Below, piece by piece: positions 56,040 through 64,000 of a stretch of DNA of 64,000 nucleotides; within the stretch, counting starts at the first letter, position 1; every line of letters starts with the position of its first letter. This stretch comes from Sporodiniella umbellata. Its lineage: Eukaryota > Mucoromycota > Mucoromycetes > Mucorales > Rhizopodaceae. The translations under genes were made by a program, and so were the position numbers. The stretch spans positions 92,284 through 156,283 of the forward strand of contig JAIXMR010000060.1 in NCBI GenBank assembly GCA_025677835.1, written 5' to 3'. The notes beneath the pieces are model-generated. The model was not told where the DNA came from and made no database searches. It was given only the letters and a program-made list of their open reading frames with translations.

Positions 56040-56706
56040 CTATTTTCTACGCGGTTTTATTATAATAGTAAACACGATTAATAAAGCCCAAAAAGAACAT
56101 AACGCAATTGTTCCTATCCAAACAGCGTCCCATAAAATACATCTAAAACTTAGCTTAGAACGTTTTCAAGTAAAATTGACTCATACCTCTGGTAAAGTAG
56201 AGGATACGTTGCGTCTGTTTCTCGGTTAAGCAGGCAGCAGTAACTAATAAAGCCTCTACTTGGCTCTTTAAACACAACAATTCCGTTTGTCCAAGGCTCT
56301 TGATCTTTAGATAAAGTGGCCCAAAGAATATTTGCCCCAAGAAAAACCGTATTGACTATACTCAACCATCGGTCTCCTCGTAAGATATGGCTTCGTTGGT
56401 AGCAAGAAGCGTGTACACAAATTGCTACTGAACTAAGAATTGAGGTACTTAGAGAAATGTACCAAATAAAATACTGCTTAAAATTAGCCACCACTAATGA
56501 TCTTTATTCTTGCCTGCCAATGTCTTGCGCTGAACCATCCCGGAATATGGGTCTATACAATGTAAAAAAGACAATTTATTGTAGTGATATACCTTTTCTT
56601 GATATTTTGAGAACAAAAAACACTGTAACACATGCGCTGACAAAACCGTTATGCTCACCGTTAATATAGTATATCGCATCACATTCACTAAAACAAGCCC
56701 ACTCAT
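56040..56706 (-). CDS. Four-transmembrane protein of unknown function
   Basis: Three exons (56559-56706, 56187-56493, 56040-56142) sum to 558 nt, 185 residues. Hydrophobic segments: VLVNVMRYTILTVSITVLSA, FIWYISLSTSILSSVAICVHA, WLSIVNTVFLGANILWATL and DAVWIGTIALCSFWALLIVF, ending in a basic tail KPRRK. Between the third and fourth lies a loop with a Cys pair (YCCLLNRETDATY). The pattern resembles MARVEL-type four-helix membrane proteins, but I do not recognise the family, so the name is only descriptive. The first intron (56494-56558) is my choice because it restores frame; an alternative without it ends at KNKDH. Confidence 0.6.
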
Positions 56707-56853
56707 TGAACAGAGGGAAAATTAAATAAGGAAAAGAGAAAAAATAAATACATTTAAGTTCTTCCCTAGCCCCCTTTATATAAATGTATATGAATGCATG
56801 TGGTCTTCATTCCTTTGATAGATAGTTCATGAACAATAAAAACGAAATTTTAT
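56707..56853. other. Spacer upstream of four-TM gene, 3' region of uL16
   Basis: A 147-bp AT-rich stretch serving as uL16 3' UTR and the four-TM gene promoter, both reading leftwards. Nothing else seen. Confidence 0.45.
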
Positions 56854-57501
56854 TTAAGCGGACATAGCCTTGAAGTAGTCTTCGAGCTTACCCTTTTGAG
56901 GGACAAACTTGACATAACAACCGTCGGGCTTGACGAGACCCTTGGAGCGAGCTTCGACATAGTCAGCGCGGTTCAAAGGAGTGAAACCCCACTTCTTAGA
57001 GATAATAATCTTTTGTTGACCAGGGAACTTGTACTTGCAACGTCTCAAGGCTTCAATAACAACAGCCTTGTTGGATTCCTTGGAACGAACAGAGAAAATG
57101 ATTTGACCAATGTTGACACGAGCAACGAGACCATTGGGCTTACCCCAAGCACCACGCATACCTTGTTGCAATCTATCGGCACCAGCACATGACAACATCT
57201 TGTTGATACGAGTAACGTGGAAGGGGTGGACTCGAATACGCATGTGGAAGGAATCCTTACCAGAGGTCTTGGACATGTACTTGTTAGCACAGATACGACC
57301 AGCTTCCAAAGCTTCAGAAGAAAGTTGCTCCTTTTCGTTGGAAACCAAGTGGATGCAGAGAGGGAAATCATCGACAGATGCCTTCTTGCGACCCAAATCG
57401 TAGATTCTCAATTTGGCATCGGGGACACCACGGTTGTATCTAGATTTGGGGTAAGGCTTGTTCTTACAGTAACGGTAACAACGTGCAGGACGACGACCCA
57501 T
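56854..57501 (-). CDS. 60S ribosomal protein uL16 (L10)
   Basis: Intronless, 215 residues, normal length. It opens [20 protein letters not shown] and includes [55 protein letters not shown] (the P-site loop region) and [12 protein letters not shown]. uL16 is a late-joining large-subunit protein near the peptidyl-transferase centre, loaded in the cytoplasm by Sqt1. The open frame extends ten codons upstream to [10 protein letters not shown], but MGRRPARC is the conserved start. Its codon bias matches eEF2 and eS6. Confidence 0.96.
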   Translation of the reverse strand: MGRRPARCYRYCKNKPYPKSRYNRGVPDAKLRIYDLGRKKASVDDFPLCIHLVSNEKEQLSSEALEAGRICANKYMSKTSGKDSFHMRIRVHPFHVTRINKMLSCAGADRLQQGMRGAWGKPNGLVARVNIGQIIFSVRSKESNKAVVIEALRRCKYKFPGQQKIIISKKWGFTPLNRADYVEARSKGLVKPDGCYVKFVPQKGKLEDYFKAMSA

Positions 57502-60029
57502 TTTATTTACTATCAAATATTTCTTAGTCAAATGTAATTAATGTGTTGAACAAGTGGGAAAATGGAGTTGATTCAGTAAACCGGTAAAGACTGCATGGCG
57601 ACTTAATCTCTGTGTTTTGAAGCTGTATATGTTTAATCTGCGTTTTTTCAAAGCTTTTGTTTTTTCGTTTTTGCAAATTACTTCTTCCCACTTGTTCATT
57701 GTTAGATGTAAAGGAGGGGATGGATGGATTACCTTTGTGGGGAGGGAAAGAATCATTTGCTTTACATTCGTGTTGAGAGTTATTAATGAGAAGCGTTTCG
57801 GTTGTTTAAATCTTCCGGGCCGGATTTTAATCAATACATACTTGTAAATCAAAACCGCCACTTTGGTAGCCATACAAAAAATCTGGACACCTGTTCTTAA
57901 AAAACATATTGTAGGCTTTATATTTTTTGCTGCTTTTCTCTCAACAAAACTTACCGTTTAATTTCTACTTTTACGTAAAACATGTATTCAATTCATGTAA
58001 ATATGAGACAATTGAATCCGAAACTTTGGTTATTGGAATACTTGATGTCTACTGTTTGTCGAATTATACTTCTACGATCTATTATCTTTTTTTTAATATT
58101 CTTCTTTTATACCTTGCTATATTTTCAGAAAACATTCTCGATGGGATCGATAAGGATATATTGATCTAATAGATATACTTTAAGCATATATGACAGTGAG
58201 TGTATGAATCGAGCTTGGTTTACAAACCGTATACAATTATACAATTGAAGATTCAGTAGAAGGATAATGCAAAACTCAATACTTTAGTACTTAGCAATAA
58301 TCTTGACTCACATCATAGATCTTGGATGCAAAGAAAGTAAAGATACACTTTGGTATAGTGGTTTCTGAGAGATATCACTGCGCTTTGGACTAACCTATGG
58401 ATCTGTTGATGTATATAAAGCAAGTTCCACCAACTGTAATCGCTTACTACATTGTAACCTTTTGCACTTTATACTGCTCATTGAATGTAATATTGGTACT
58501 GATAGGTTACAAACTATTTTTTTCTATCAGGTTGTAGACTTGGCACTATTGCTTTTTTATCTGCAGCTAATCGCGTTATAAGAATAGGCCTTTTTGGAGC
58601 ATAATCTACTAAACGTCAGTTGGTCATTTGTACAACGAATAGCTCTTCATCAAGCTATGAAATAAGCAACCTTGAATACATTGCTATCAACCTGCCCTTG
58701 TCTGCCTTTAAAAAAAAAACTTGAAAAAAAGGAGTATAAGACAAAAATGTCAGGACCTTTTGTTTAACAATTGTTAAGAGACCAGTAAAACTAAACGAGA
58801 TTTAAAGCATAGGAACATCGCTTTGCTAGTTCAAGTATAAATTAAAGGGGGCTATGTTTTACTTTGCTGTTCTAGCTTAAAATAGCAGTTCTTTGAAATA
58901 ATGTCCCACAAGGTTTTATCATTGCATACTAAACTGATATTATATCAGTACTATTTTGTTTCTATGCTGGTTTGTGGCGGAGCTTGCATATATAACTACC
59001 GTTCTTTTTTTACTGGCTTTTTGGTATATACCACAACTACAAAACTCTTGATTGTGTTGGTCCCCATGATAGTATATCAAGACATGTCTTTTTTTGCTAA
59101 TAAAATAAAGTGTAAAGACCAGATCAGTATAGGCCTACAGGTCTTGATTTTTTTTAGGCAAAAGTAATTAAAAAAAGAGCAAAGAATAGATTGAGGTACA
59201 ACCACTTTATTTGTTTGCTTATTTTTTAGTGGCTAAAGTACAACTAAATAAAAAGTTTGTAACATTAACACAGAAAAAAAATGCAGACTAAGATCCGTGT
59301 CGATCAAAAGATTCAGCCAATAGTTTTTGCTTGGAAGATGTATGCTTTTTTTACCCATGTATAGATAGAACTCTTTTTATTAAACAAAACACAATGAAGC
59401 AGAGAACCAAGGTTCCCAATAAGTATTGACAATAAGAAAAATAGCTGCTACTCCTCTTGTAGCTTCTGGTCAGTTAATAAACTAGCAAAGATATATTTAT
59501 TTGTTTATTTTATAAAGATCTTTTGACTAAAAGACATTTTGAAAGAGCAAATAAATATAGCAAATTTCTATCGTTGTATTTACTGTTTTTAGGTATATAG
59601 GATCCCAACAGTCTATACATAGTAAAGGGGAAATCTTTTTTTTCTTTTTACTTTAGTTGCATGATGTCTGTTTTTTATGTTGACTATGTGTTTAGTTCCT
59701 CTATACATTGATTAATTAGTAGAATTATTTGTAACTACTTATTAGCGTATATTAACGATAATAATGTACATCATCTAAGTGTGATTCGTTATAAAATCTT
59801 GCATTGGTTACTTTGATTCTGCTTTTTTAGTTGAAGGTCTATACATCTTTCTGTGTTGAGGTTTCTTTCGTACCGGAAGGGGTTTTATGCTAAAACCACC
59901 CTGATCATCTTCTGCTTAAAAAGGAACTTTTGTTGTATTTGACCTCAGCGAGCTATCTGGTTTCACATGTTTAAATAGAGGCTATTTTCTATAACTCTCT
60001 TTCTGCTTCTTTTTTTTTTTACTTTTATT
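57502..60029. other. 2.5-kb spacer between divergent uL16 and alkaline phosphatase
   Basis: AT-rich with short open frames; the most protein-like (58901-59167, hydrophobic, 88 codons) has no recognisable family. A perfect inverted repeat GGTTTTA-TGC-TAAAACC lies at 59881-59897. The first 300 bp hold the uL16 promoter, including a GGAT-like patch near 57718. No RNA gene seen. Confidence 0.5.
59881..59897. promoter_or_regulatory. Perfect palindrome upstream of alkaline phosphatase
   Basis: GGTTTTA, a 3-bp spacer TGC and TAAAACC form a dyad 132 bp before the phosphatase ATG. It is operator-like, but no known factor site was recognised. Confidence 0.35.
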
Positions 60030-62087
60030 ATGAACAAAAAACAAAATGAACCGCTTTTAAACGATTCGGAAGAAAACTTGCAGACTGAAGATTGGATTAT
60101 AGATCAACAAAGCGTAAGAACTCCCATGTGGTTCCGCTTTTACGTATATCCAAGACTAGTACTTACTTTAACTTTATAGTCTAACAAAAAGTTTTGGGTT
60201 TATGTGGGATTCTTTAGTATTTTTTTTAGTACAGCGGTAGTCGCTGTTATTTCAAGCTCTAAAGTGCCACCCAACTTGTTTAAAAAAAACATTGGTAAAA
60301 AAAAAAGACGATATTGTTTTGTTAATTTTTTAACCTAGATCACTCTCCCAAGAACATAATTATGATGATCAGTGATGGGCTTGGCCCTGCATCTGTTTCT
60401 TTTGCGAGAACTTATCATCAGTATACCAATAATAAACCTTACGATTACCAAATGCCACTAGATACGATTCACATTGGTCAGTCTAGAACACGAAGCTCGT
60501 CCTCACTTGTAACTGATAGTGCCGCTGGTGCTACCGCTTTTAGCTGCAACACAAAAACATTCAACGGAGCTATTGCAGGTAATTGCACCTGAAAAAAAAA
60601 AAGAACTGTTTGTTTATAAATCTTCGTTTTTAAAAAAAGTTGGTCCTGATAAGCGGCCTTGTGGTACAGTACTTGAGTCAGCCAAGCATACTCGAGGAAT
60701 GTTAACAGCGCTGGTAACTACGTCTCGCATTACACACGCAACACCGGCTTCTTTTTCATCACACGTAGTCAACAGAAATAATGAAAAAAAGATAGCTCAA
60801 CAACAGATAGGGGAAAATCCATTGGGACGCTCAGTGGATCTTATGTTTGGAGGGGGTTATTGCCACTTTCTACCTAGATCGTCCAAAGATAGCTGTAGAA
60901 AAGACGACAGGGATTTACTCAATGAAGCCAAAAACAAGTACAGCTGGAAAACCGTCATTTACAAGAATAAGACAGCTTTCGATACAATACCTATCGATCC
61001 ATCTGTTTTGCCAGCTATCAGTTTGTTTACCTACGACGTAAGATGACCCTTTGAAATCAAAAAATAGTTTATTTGTTTACCGTCTCCTTTTTTTTATATA
61101 AAAAAAAAGCACATGGCTTACGAAATCGACAGAGTACCCGAAAAAGAGCCAAGTTTGTCAGATATGTCTAAGAAGGCACTGGAAATCATGTACAAATCTG
61201 CCGAGGATAAAAAGAAGGGATTTTTCATGATGATTGAAGGTAGTAGAATTGATATGGCGGCCCATTCGTAAGTTTCTATTTTTCTTTTTCTACGCATTCC
61301 CTTACATAAGCCAATAGGAATGATGCAGCAGCTCATGTGCACGAAATACTGGAATATCAAAGAACAGTCGAATTAGTCAAAAAGTTTGTAGATGAACATC
61401 CAGATACGATTATGATATCTACTAGCGATCACGAGACTGGCGGTTTATCCTTGGCTAGACAAGTGTCTTCATCGTACCCGGATTATTTATGGTACCCTGA
61501 TGTACTTACCAAAGTCAAGTCTTCCACAGCCCGCTTAGCTACACTGATATCCAAATCCAAGCAAAAGACTCGCAGGTTTGTAGTAAATGGCATTTTAGAA
61601 AAGTATCTTGGGATTACAGACGCCACAGAACAAGAGATCAGACAATTATTAAAACCAGGTACTAGAGTGGACTACTACTTGGCTGATATGGTTTCTATTC
61701 GTGCTCAATTGGGTGTAAAAATAAGCTATCTATTAACTAATTTAGCTAAATTCTATTATTTTTTGTCCATTAGTGGGCTACCCATGGCCATAGTGGAGTG
61801 GATGTCAATCTATATGCATATGGAAGAGGATCACAGAGACTTGCAGGCAGCCATGAAAACACTGAAATAGGAAAGTTTATCACCGAATCCCTTGGTCTCG
61901 ATCTGGATGATATGACTGAACGGTTGAACGTGTAAGCCAACCACTGTTCTTTACGGATGCTAACATAACTAGGAACAATACTTCATTTCATCTGGGCAAC
62001 CTTACAACAGCAGAAAAGCTAGAATACAATAAGCATCTTGAGCACTATCATCACAATCCTTCCTATCTGAAGCACCTAGAGTTTTAA
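60030..62087 (+). CDS. Vacuolar-type alkaline phosphatase (Pho8-like)
   Basis: Eight exons (60030-60113, 60180-60294, 60339-60578, 60640-61037, 61110-61267, 61318-61714, 61774-61931, 61973-62087) sum to 1,665 nt, 554 residues. A short acidic cytosolic tail is followed by one membrane anchor (WVYVGFFSIFFSTAVVAVISS), as in Pho8. The catalytic core shows IIMMISDGLGPAS (metal Asp), VTDSAAGATAF with the phosphorylated Ser, MIEGSRIDMAAHSNDAAAH, STSDHETGGLS and WATHGHSGVDV. It hydrolyses phosphomonoesters in the vacuole with Zn and Mg. All introns except one are under 70 bp. The closing exon reads GNLTTAEKLEYNKHLEHYH. Confidence 0.94.
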
Positions 62088-62447
62088 ATTCACACCTGCC
62101 TAATATGGAAAGAAATTAACTAAAAATCTAGAACATGGCTAGGCGTTTCAAAACAAACTACACAAAAAGCAAAAACAGACATAAAAGCCATATTGCCTTT
62201 AACCTTGTTTCTTTTAAGCAAACAGAAAAAAAGAGGCTTTATTTAGACATTATTTTATAAATATGTACCATTGTTATTTTCGGATATTCCCTTTTTGTTT
62301 GAAAAAACTATAAAAATAAACTAAAAAAAAATTAGAGCTCATAATACGTTAATTGGAAGAAGGGAGAGGGTACCCAGATAGCAACTATATAAAGGGTTCC
62401 TTTCTTTTTCTGATTTTTGCTATTATTGTTTTTTTTTTTAGAAAAAA
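62088..62447. promoter_or_regulatory. Promoter region of PH-domain gene
   Basis: The 360-bp stretch after alkaline phosphatase contains a TATATAAAGGG TATA-like word near 62387 and a T-tract next to the ATG at 62448. It must drive the PH gene and perhaps also AAR2, whose start is only 47 bp behind the PH stop. Confidence 0.45.
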
Positions 62448-63005
62448 ATGAGTCTTACTACCTCTGGTTGGCTATTTAAACTGTCTACGACAAATAAACT
62501 TGGGGCATCCAAATGGCAGTCGAGGTACTTTGTTTTGTTAGATACAGAATTAAGATATTACCGAGATGAACATGCCGTCAGCAGTTCTAGCACAATCAAT
62601 CTGTGCGATGTTTCCAAAATTACAAGGACCAGCTTTTTCAATCATAACTATTGCTTTAAACTGGAGACAACCGAAGGTTATCAAAAACAATTTAAACGTC
62701 CCAAAACATGGACCATGGAGTGTCATTCAGAGTACGAGCTTGATATGTGGCTGGCCGCTATCAATCAACGTCTGCTTAAAAAAGCGCCTTTACCAAGAAA
62801 AACAAGGAATAGAACAACGGTTTCTCGACGCCGAGGTCTGGTTTTACCGCAGCTAGAAATTGATACCGTTCCAGCTCTTGATTCACCTTCCTCTTCAAAC
62901 TCTTCCTATCATTCCCCTCCACCTCCCCCTTATACCCTGGAAAACCATCAACCGAAAATAAACTCCCAAATGGTTTCTCTAGAAAACAATTATTTATTCA
63001 AATAA
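62448..63005 (+). CDS. Small PH-domain protein
   Basis: Intronless, 185 residues. A complete PH domain fills the first 105 residues: SGWLFKLSTTNKLGASKWQSRYFVLL, LRYYRDE, INLCDV, FKLET and the C-terminal helix with the invariant Trp (LDMWLAAINQRL). A basic stretch (LPRKTRNRTTVSRRRG) and a Ser/Pro-rich tail with SPPPPPYTLE (proline run followed by PPxY-like PPPYT) follow. PH domains bind phosphoinositides or proteins at membranes; the tail could recruit SH3 or WW proteins such as the class I myosin SH3 or a Nedd4 ligase. No catalytic domain is present, so it is probably an adaptor. Function otherwise unknown. Confidence 0.85.
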   Translation: MSLTTSGWLFKLSTTNKLGASKWQSRYFVLLDTELRYYRDEHAVSSSSTINLCDVSKITRTSFFNHNYCFKLETTEGYQKQFKRPKTWTMECHSEYELDMWLAAINQRLLKKAPLPRKTRNRTTVSRRRGLVLPQLEIDTVPALDSPSSSNSSYHSPPPPPYTLENHQPKINSQMVSLENNYLFK

Positions 63006-63052
63006 AAAAGTGTACCTTTTTTTTCTATTGTTAGCCACTTTAATCCAAAGAA

Positions 63053-64000
63053 ATGGATCAAGATCTCGCCAATCGGCTATTTGAAGTGGGAGCATTTATT
63101 CTTTTCTTGGATGCACCACCTAATTTGGAGTTCGGCATTGATTATAATGCCTGGACCATTGGTCCTTTATTTAAAGGTGTAAAGTTAATTCCACCTGGGC
63201 TACATTTCATTTATTTCTCGTAAGTTGTTTGAGAATAAAAGTTTACGCTTATTTTCTAAATGCGCTTTTAGATCAACAAGTAAAGAAGGTGTACAAGGCA
63301 TTCGGACAGGATTTTTTCATTTTTTTGAATCTAAAGAAGTAAGGAATGCAAAAATACCAAATCGATTAATCTTTTTTTTTTTTTTTTGTAATTCCAAAAC
63401 AAAAATAGGTACTTGTAAGAGTATGGAATCCACAGATTGAAGATTTACGTGAAGAAAACGAAATAGATCCTGCTCAGACTGAAAGGCTTCGATTAAGTAA
63501 ATATTCCATTGTCTCGTTTTTTTTTTAAGAGAAACAAGCCAACCCTTTTTTTTTTTTTTTTTTTGATAGACATCAGAGACTTTGATCGTAATATGGGTCC
63601 CTACCCTTTAGACCCTTCTACATTCTATGAGAGATGGCAAAAACTAACTCACTGGATTGGCCAAGGCACTGTTCGTCGTATATTACCCAACAACGGTAAA
63701 GTGAGCCACTTGCCAGAAAAGAACGCCAATTTGGATTCTGCAGATATCAAAGATAAAAAGATAGGCAAAGCAATTGAAAAAGAAGAGGGTATGGAATTCA
63801 CACCGTTCGACTTAAGAAAATCGTTTCCTTCAGGTGCATCTGGTGATGAGGTTACACGTTGGAGCTTAGACAAATCTTGGTTAGCAAAAGATTTGCTAAA
63901 AAGAGTCTATCATAACGGTAATTAAAATTAAATCCTTCCAAAAAAAAAAACTTTATTTCGCTCATTCTTTTTTCAACAAATGAAAAGACCACAGGGCTCT
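63053..64000 (+). CDS. AAR2 U5 snRNP assembly factor, 5' part
   Basis: Partial at the right edge. Exons: 63053-63219, 63272-63338, 63409-63496, 63570-63917, with a further exon starting about 63995. The start MDQDLANRLFEVGAFILFLD and EFGIDYNAWTIGPLFKGVKLIPPGLHF match the AAR2 N-terminal beta barrel; TGFFHFFE, LRLNIRDFDRNMGPYPLDP and WQKLTHWIGQGTV continue it. The segment EFTPFDLRKSFPSGASGDEVTRWSLDKSW matches the conserved transition to the helical domain. AAR2 holds Prp8 in a cytoplasmic U5 precursor until phosphorylation exchanges it for Brr2. It starts just 47 bp after the PH-domain stop. Confidence 0.9.

Noticed and set aside
57538..57873. 111-codon frame upstream of uL16 on the same strand
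   Set aside because: No conserved motif, no frame-compatible splice into uL16, and the uL16 start MGRRPARC is already complete.
58901..59167. 88-codon hydrophobic open frame in the uL16/phosphatase spacer
   Set aside because: Composition is plain AT-rich (Phe, Leu, Ile, Tyr), no splice partners or motif; chance is the simpler explanation.

Overview
The window is nuclear DNA from an early-diverging filamentous fungus, most likely a member of Mucorales (Mucoromycota). This rests on the sequence: AT-rich spacers full of poly-A/poly-T runs, many short GT-AG introns (about 45-130 bp) with CTAAY-like branch sites, highly biased codons in translation genes, and a gene set mixing fungal genes (class I myosin, amino-acid permease, HP1, Pho8-type phosphatase) with genes usually discussed in animals (Elongin A, LAMTOR4, AKTIP/FTS, type IIC Na+/K+-like ATPase). 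The species cannot be named. No transposon, CRISPR array, rRNA or tRNA gene could be supported. All gene models are my own, built from splice signals and family conservation; most close to an exact multiple of three bases.

Layout. 0-7.5 kb: Elongin A (+), histone H2A.Z (-), a 14-exon class I myosin (+), ribosomal protein eL32 (-). 8-16.3 kb: a small complex I subunit (+), mitoferrin (+) with three iron-GATA-type sites upstream, an SR splicing factor (-), Cdc42 (-), an amino-acid permease (-). 17.5-24 kb: Polo-like kinase, ribosomal protein eS6 and a RhoGAP, all (-). 24.6-29.6 kb: eEF2 (+), whose reading frame appears to need a 2-nt exon, and a WD40-like protein (-). 29.6-32.7 kb: a gene-poor spacer. 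32.7-41.5 kb, all (+): an acidic protein of unknown function, a PPR protein, glutaredoxin, LAMTOR4, a DHHC palmitoyltransferase and phosphoglycerate dehydrogenase. 41.6-45.8 kb: a tentative Cys-rich small gene (-) and a second gene-poor spacer. 45.8-56.7 kb: P-type ATPase (+), HP1 (-), PTPMT1-like phosphatase (+), a GH5 glucosidase/glycoceramidase (+), AKTIP/FTS (+), a four-helix membrane protein (-). 56.8-64 kb: uL16 (-), alkaline phosphatase (+), a PH-domain protein (+), and the 5' part of AAR2 (+, cut by the window edge).

Shared themes: translation (eL32, eS6, uL16, eEF2), splicing (SR protein, AAR2), Rho/actin polarity (Cdc42, RhoGAP, myosin I with WASP/Arp2/3-type acidic tail), mitochondria and iron (mitoferrin, complex I subunit, PTPMT1, PPR protein), and vacuole/endosome membranes (LAMTOR4, DHHC enzyme, Pho8-type phosphatase, AKTIP).

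I did not find a convincing new multigene system. The most unusual observations are in gene structure and regulation: tiny first exons right after ATG in five genes, a candidate 2-nt exon in eEF2, a 25-nt exon ending in the RhoGAP arginine finger, a GC-AG intron in AKTIP, and the clustered iron-GATA sites before mitoferrin.
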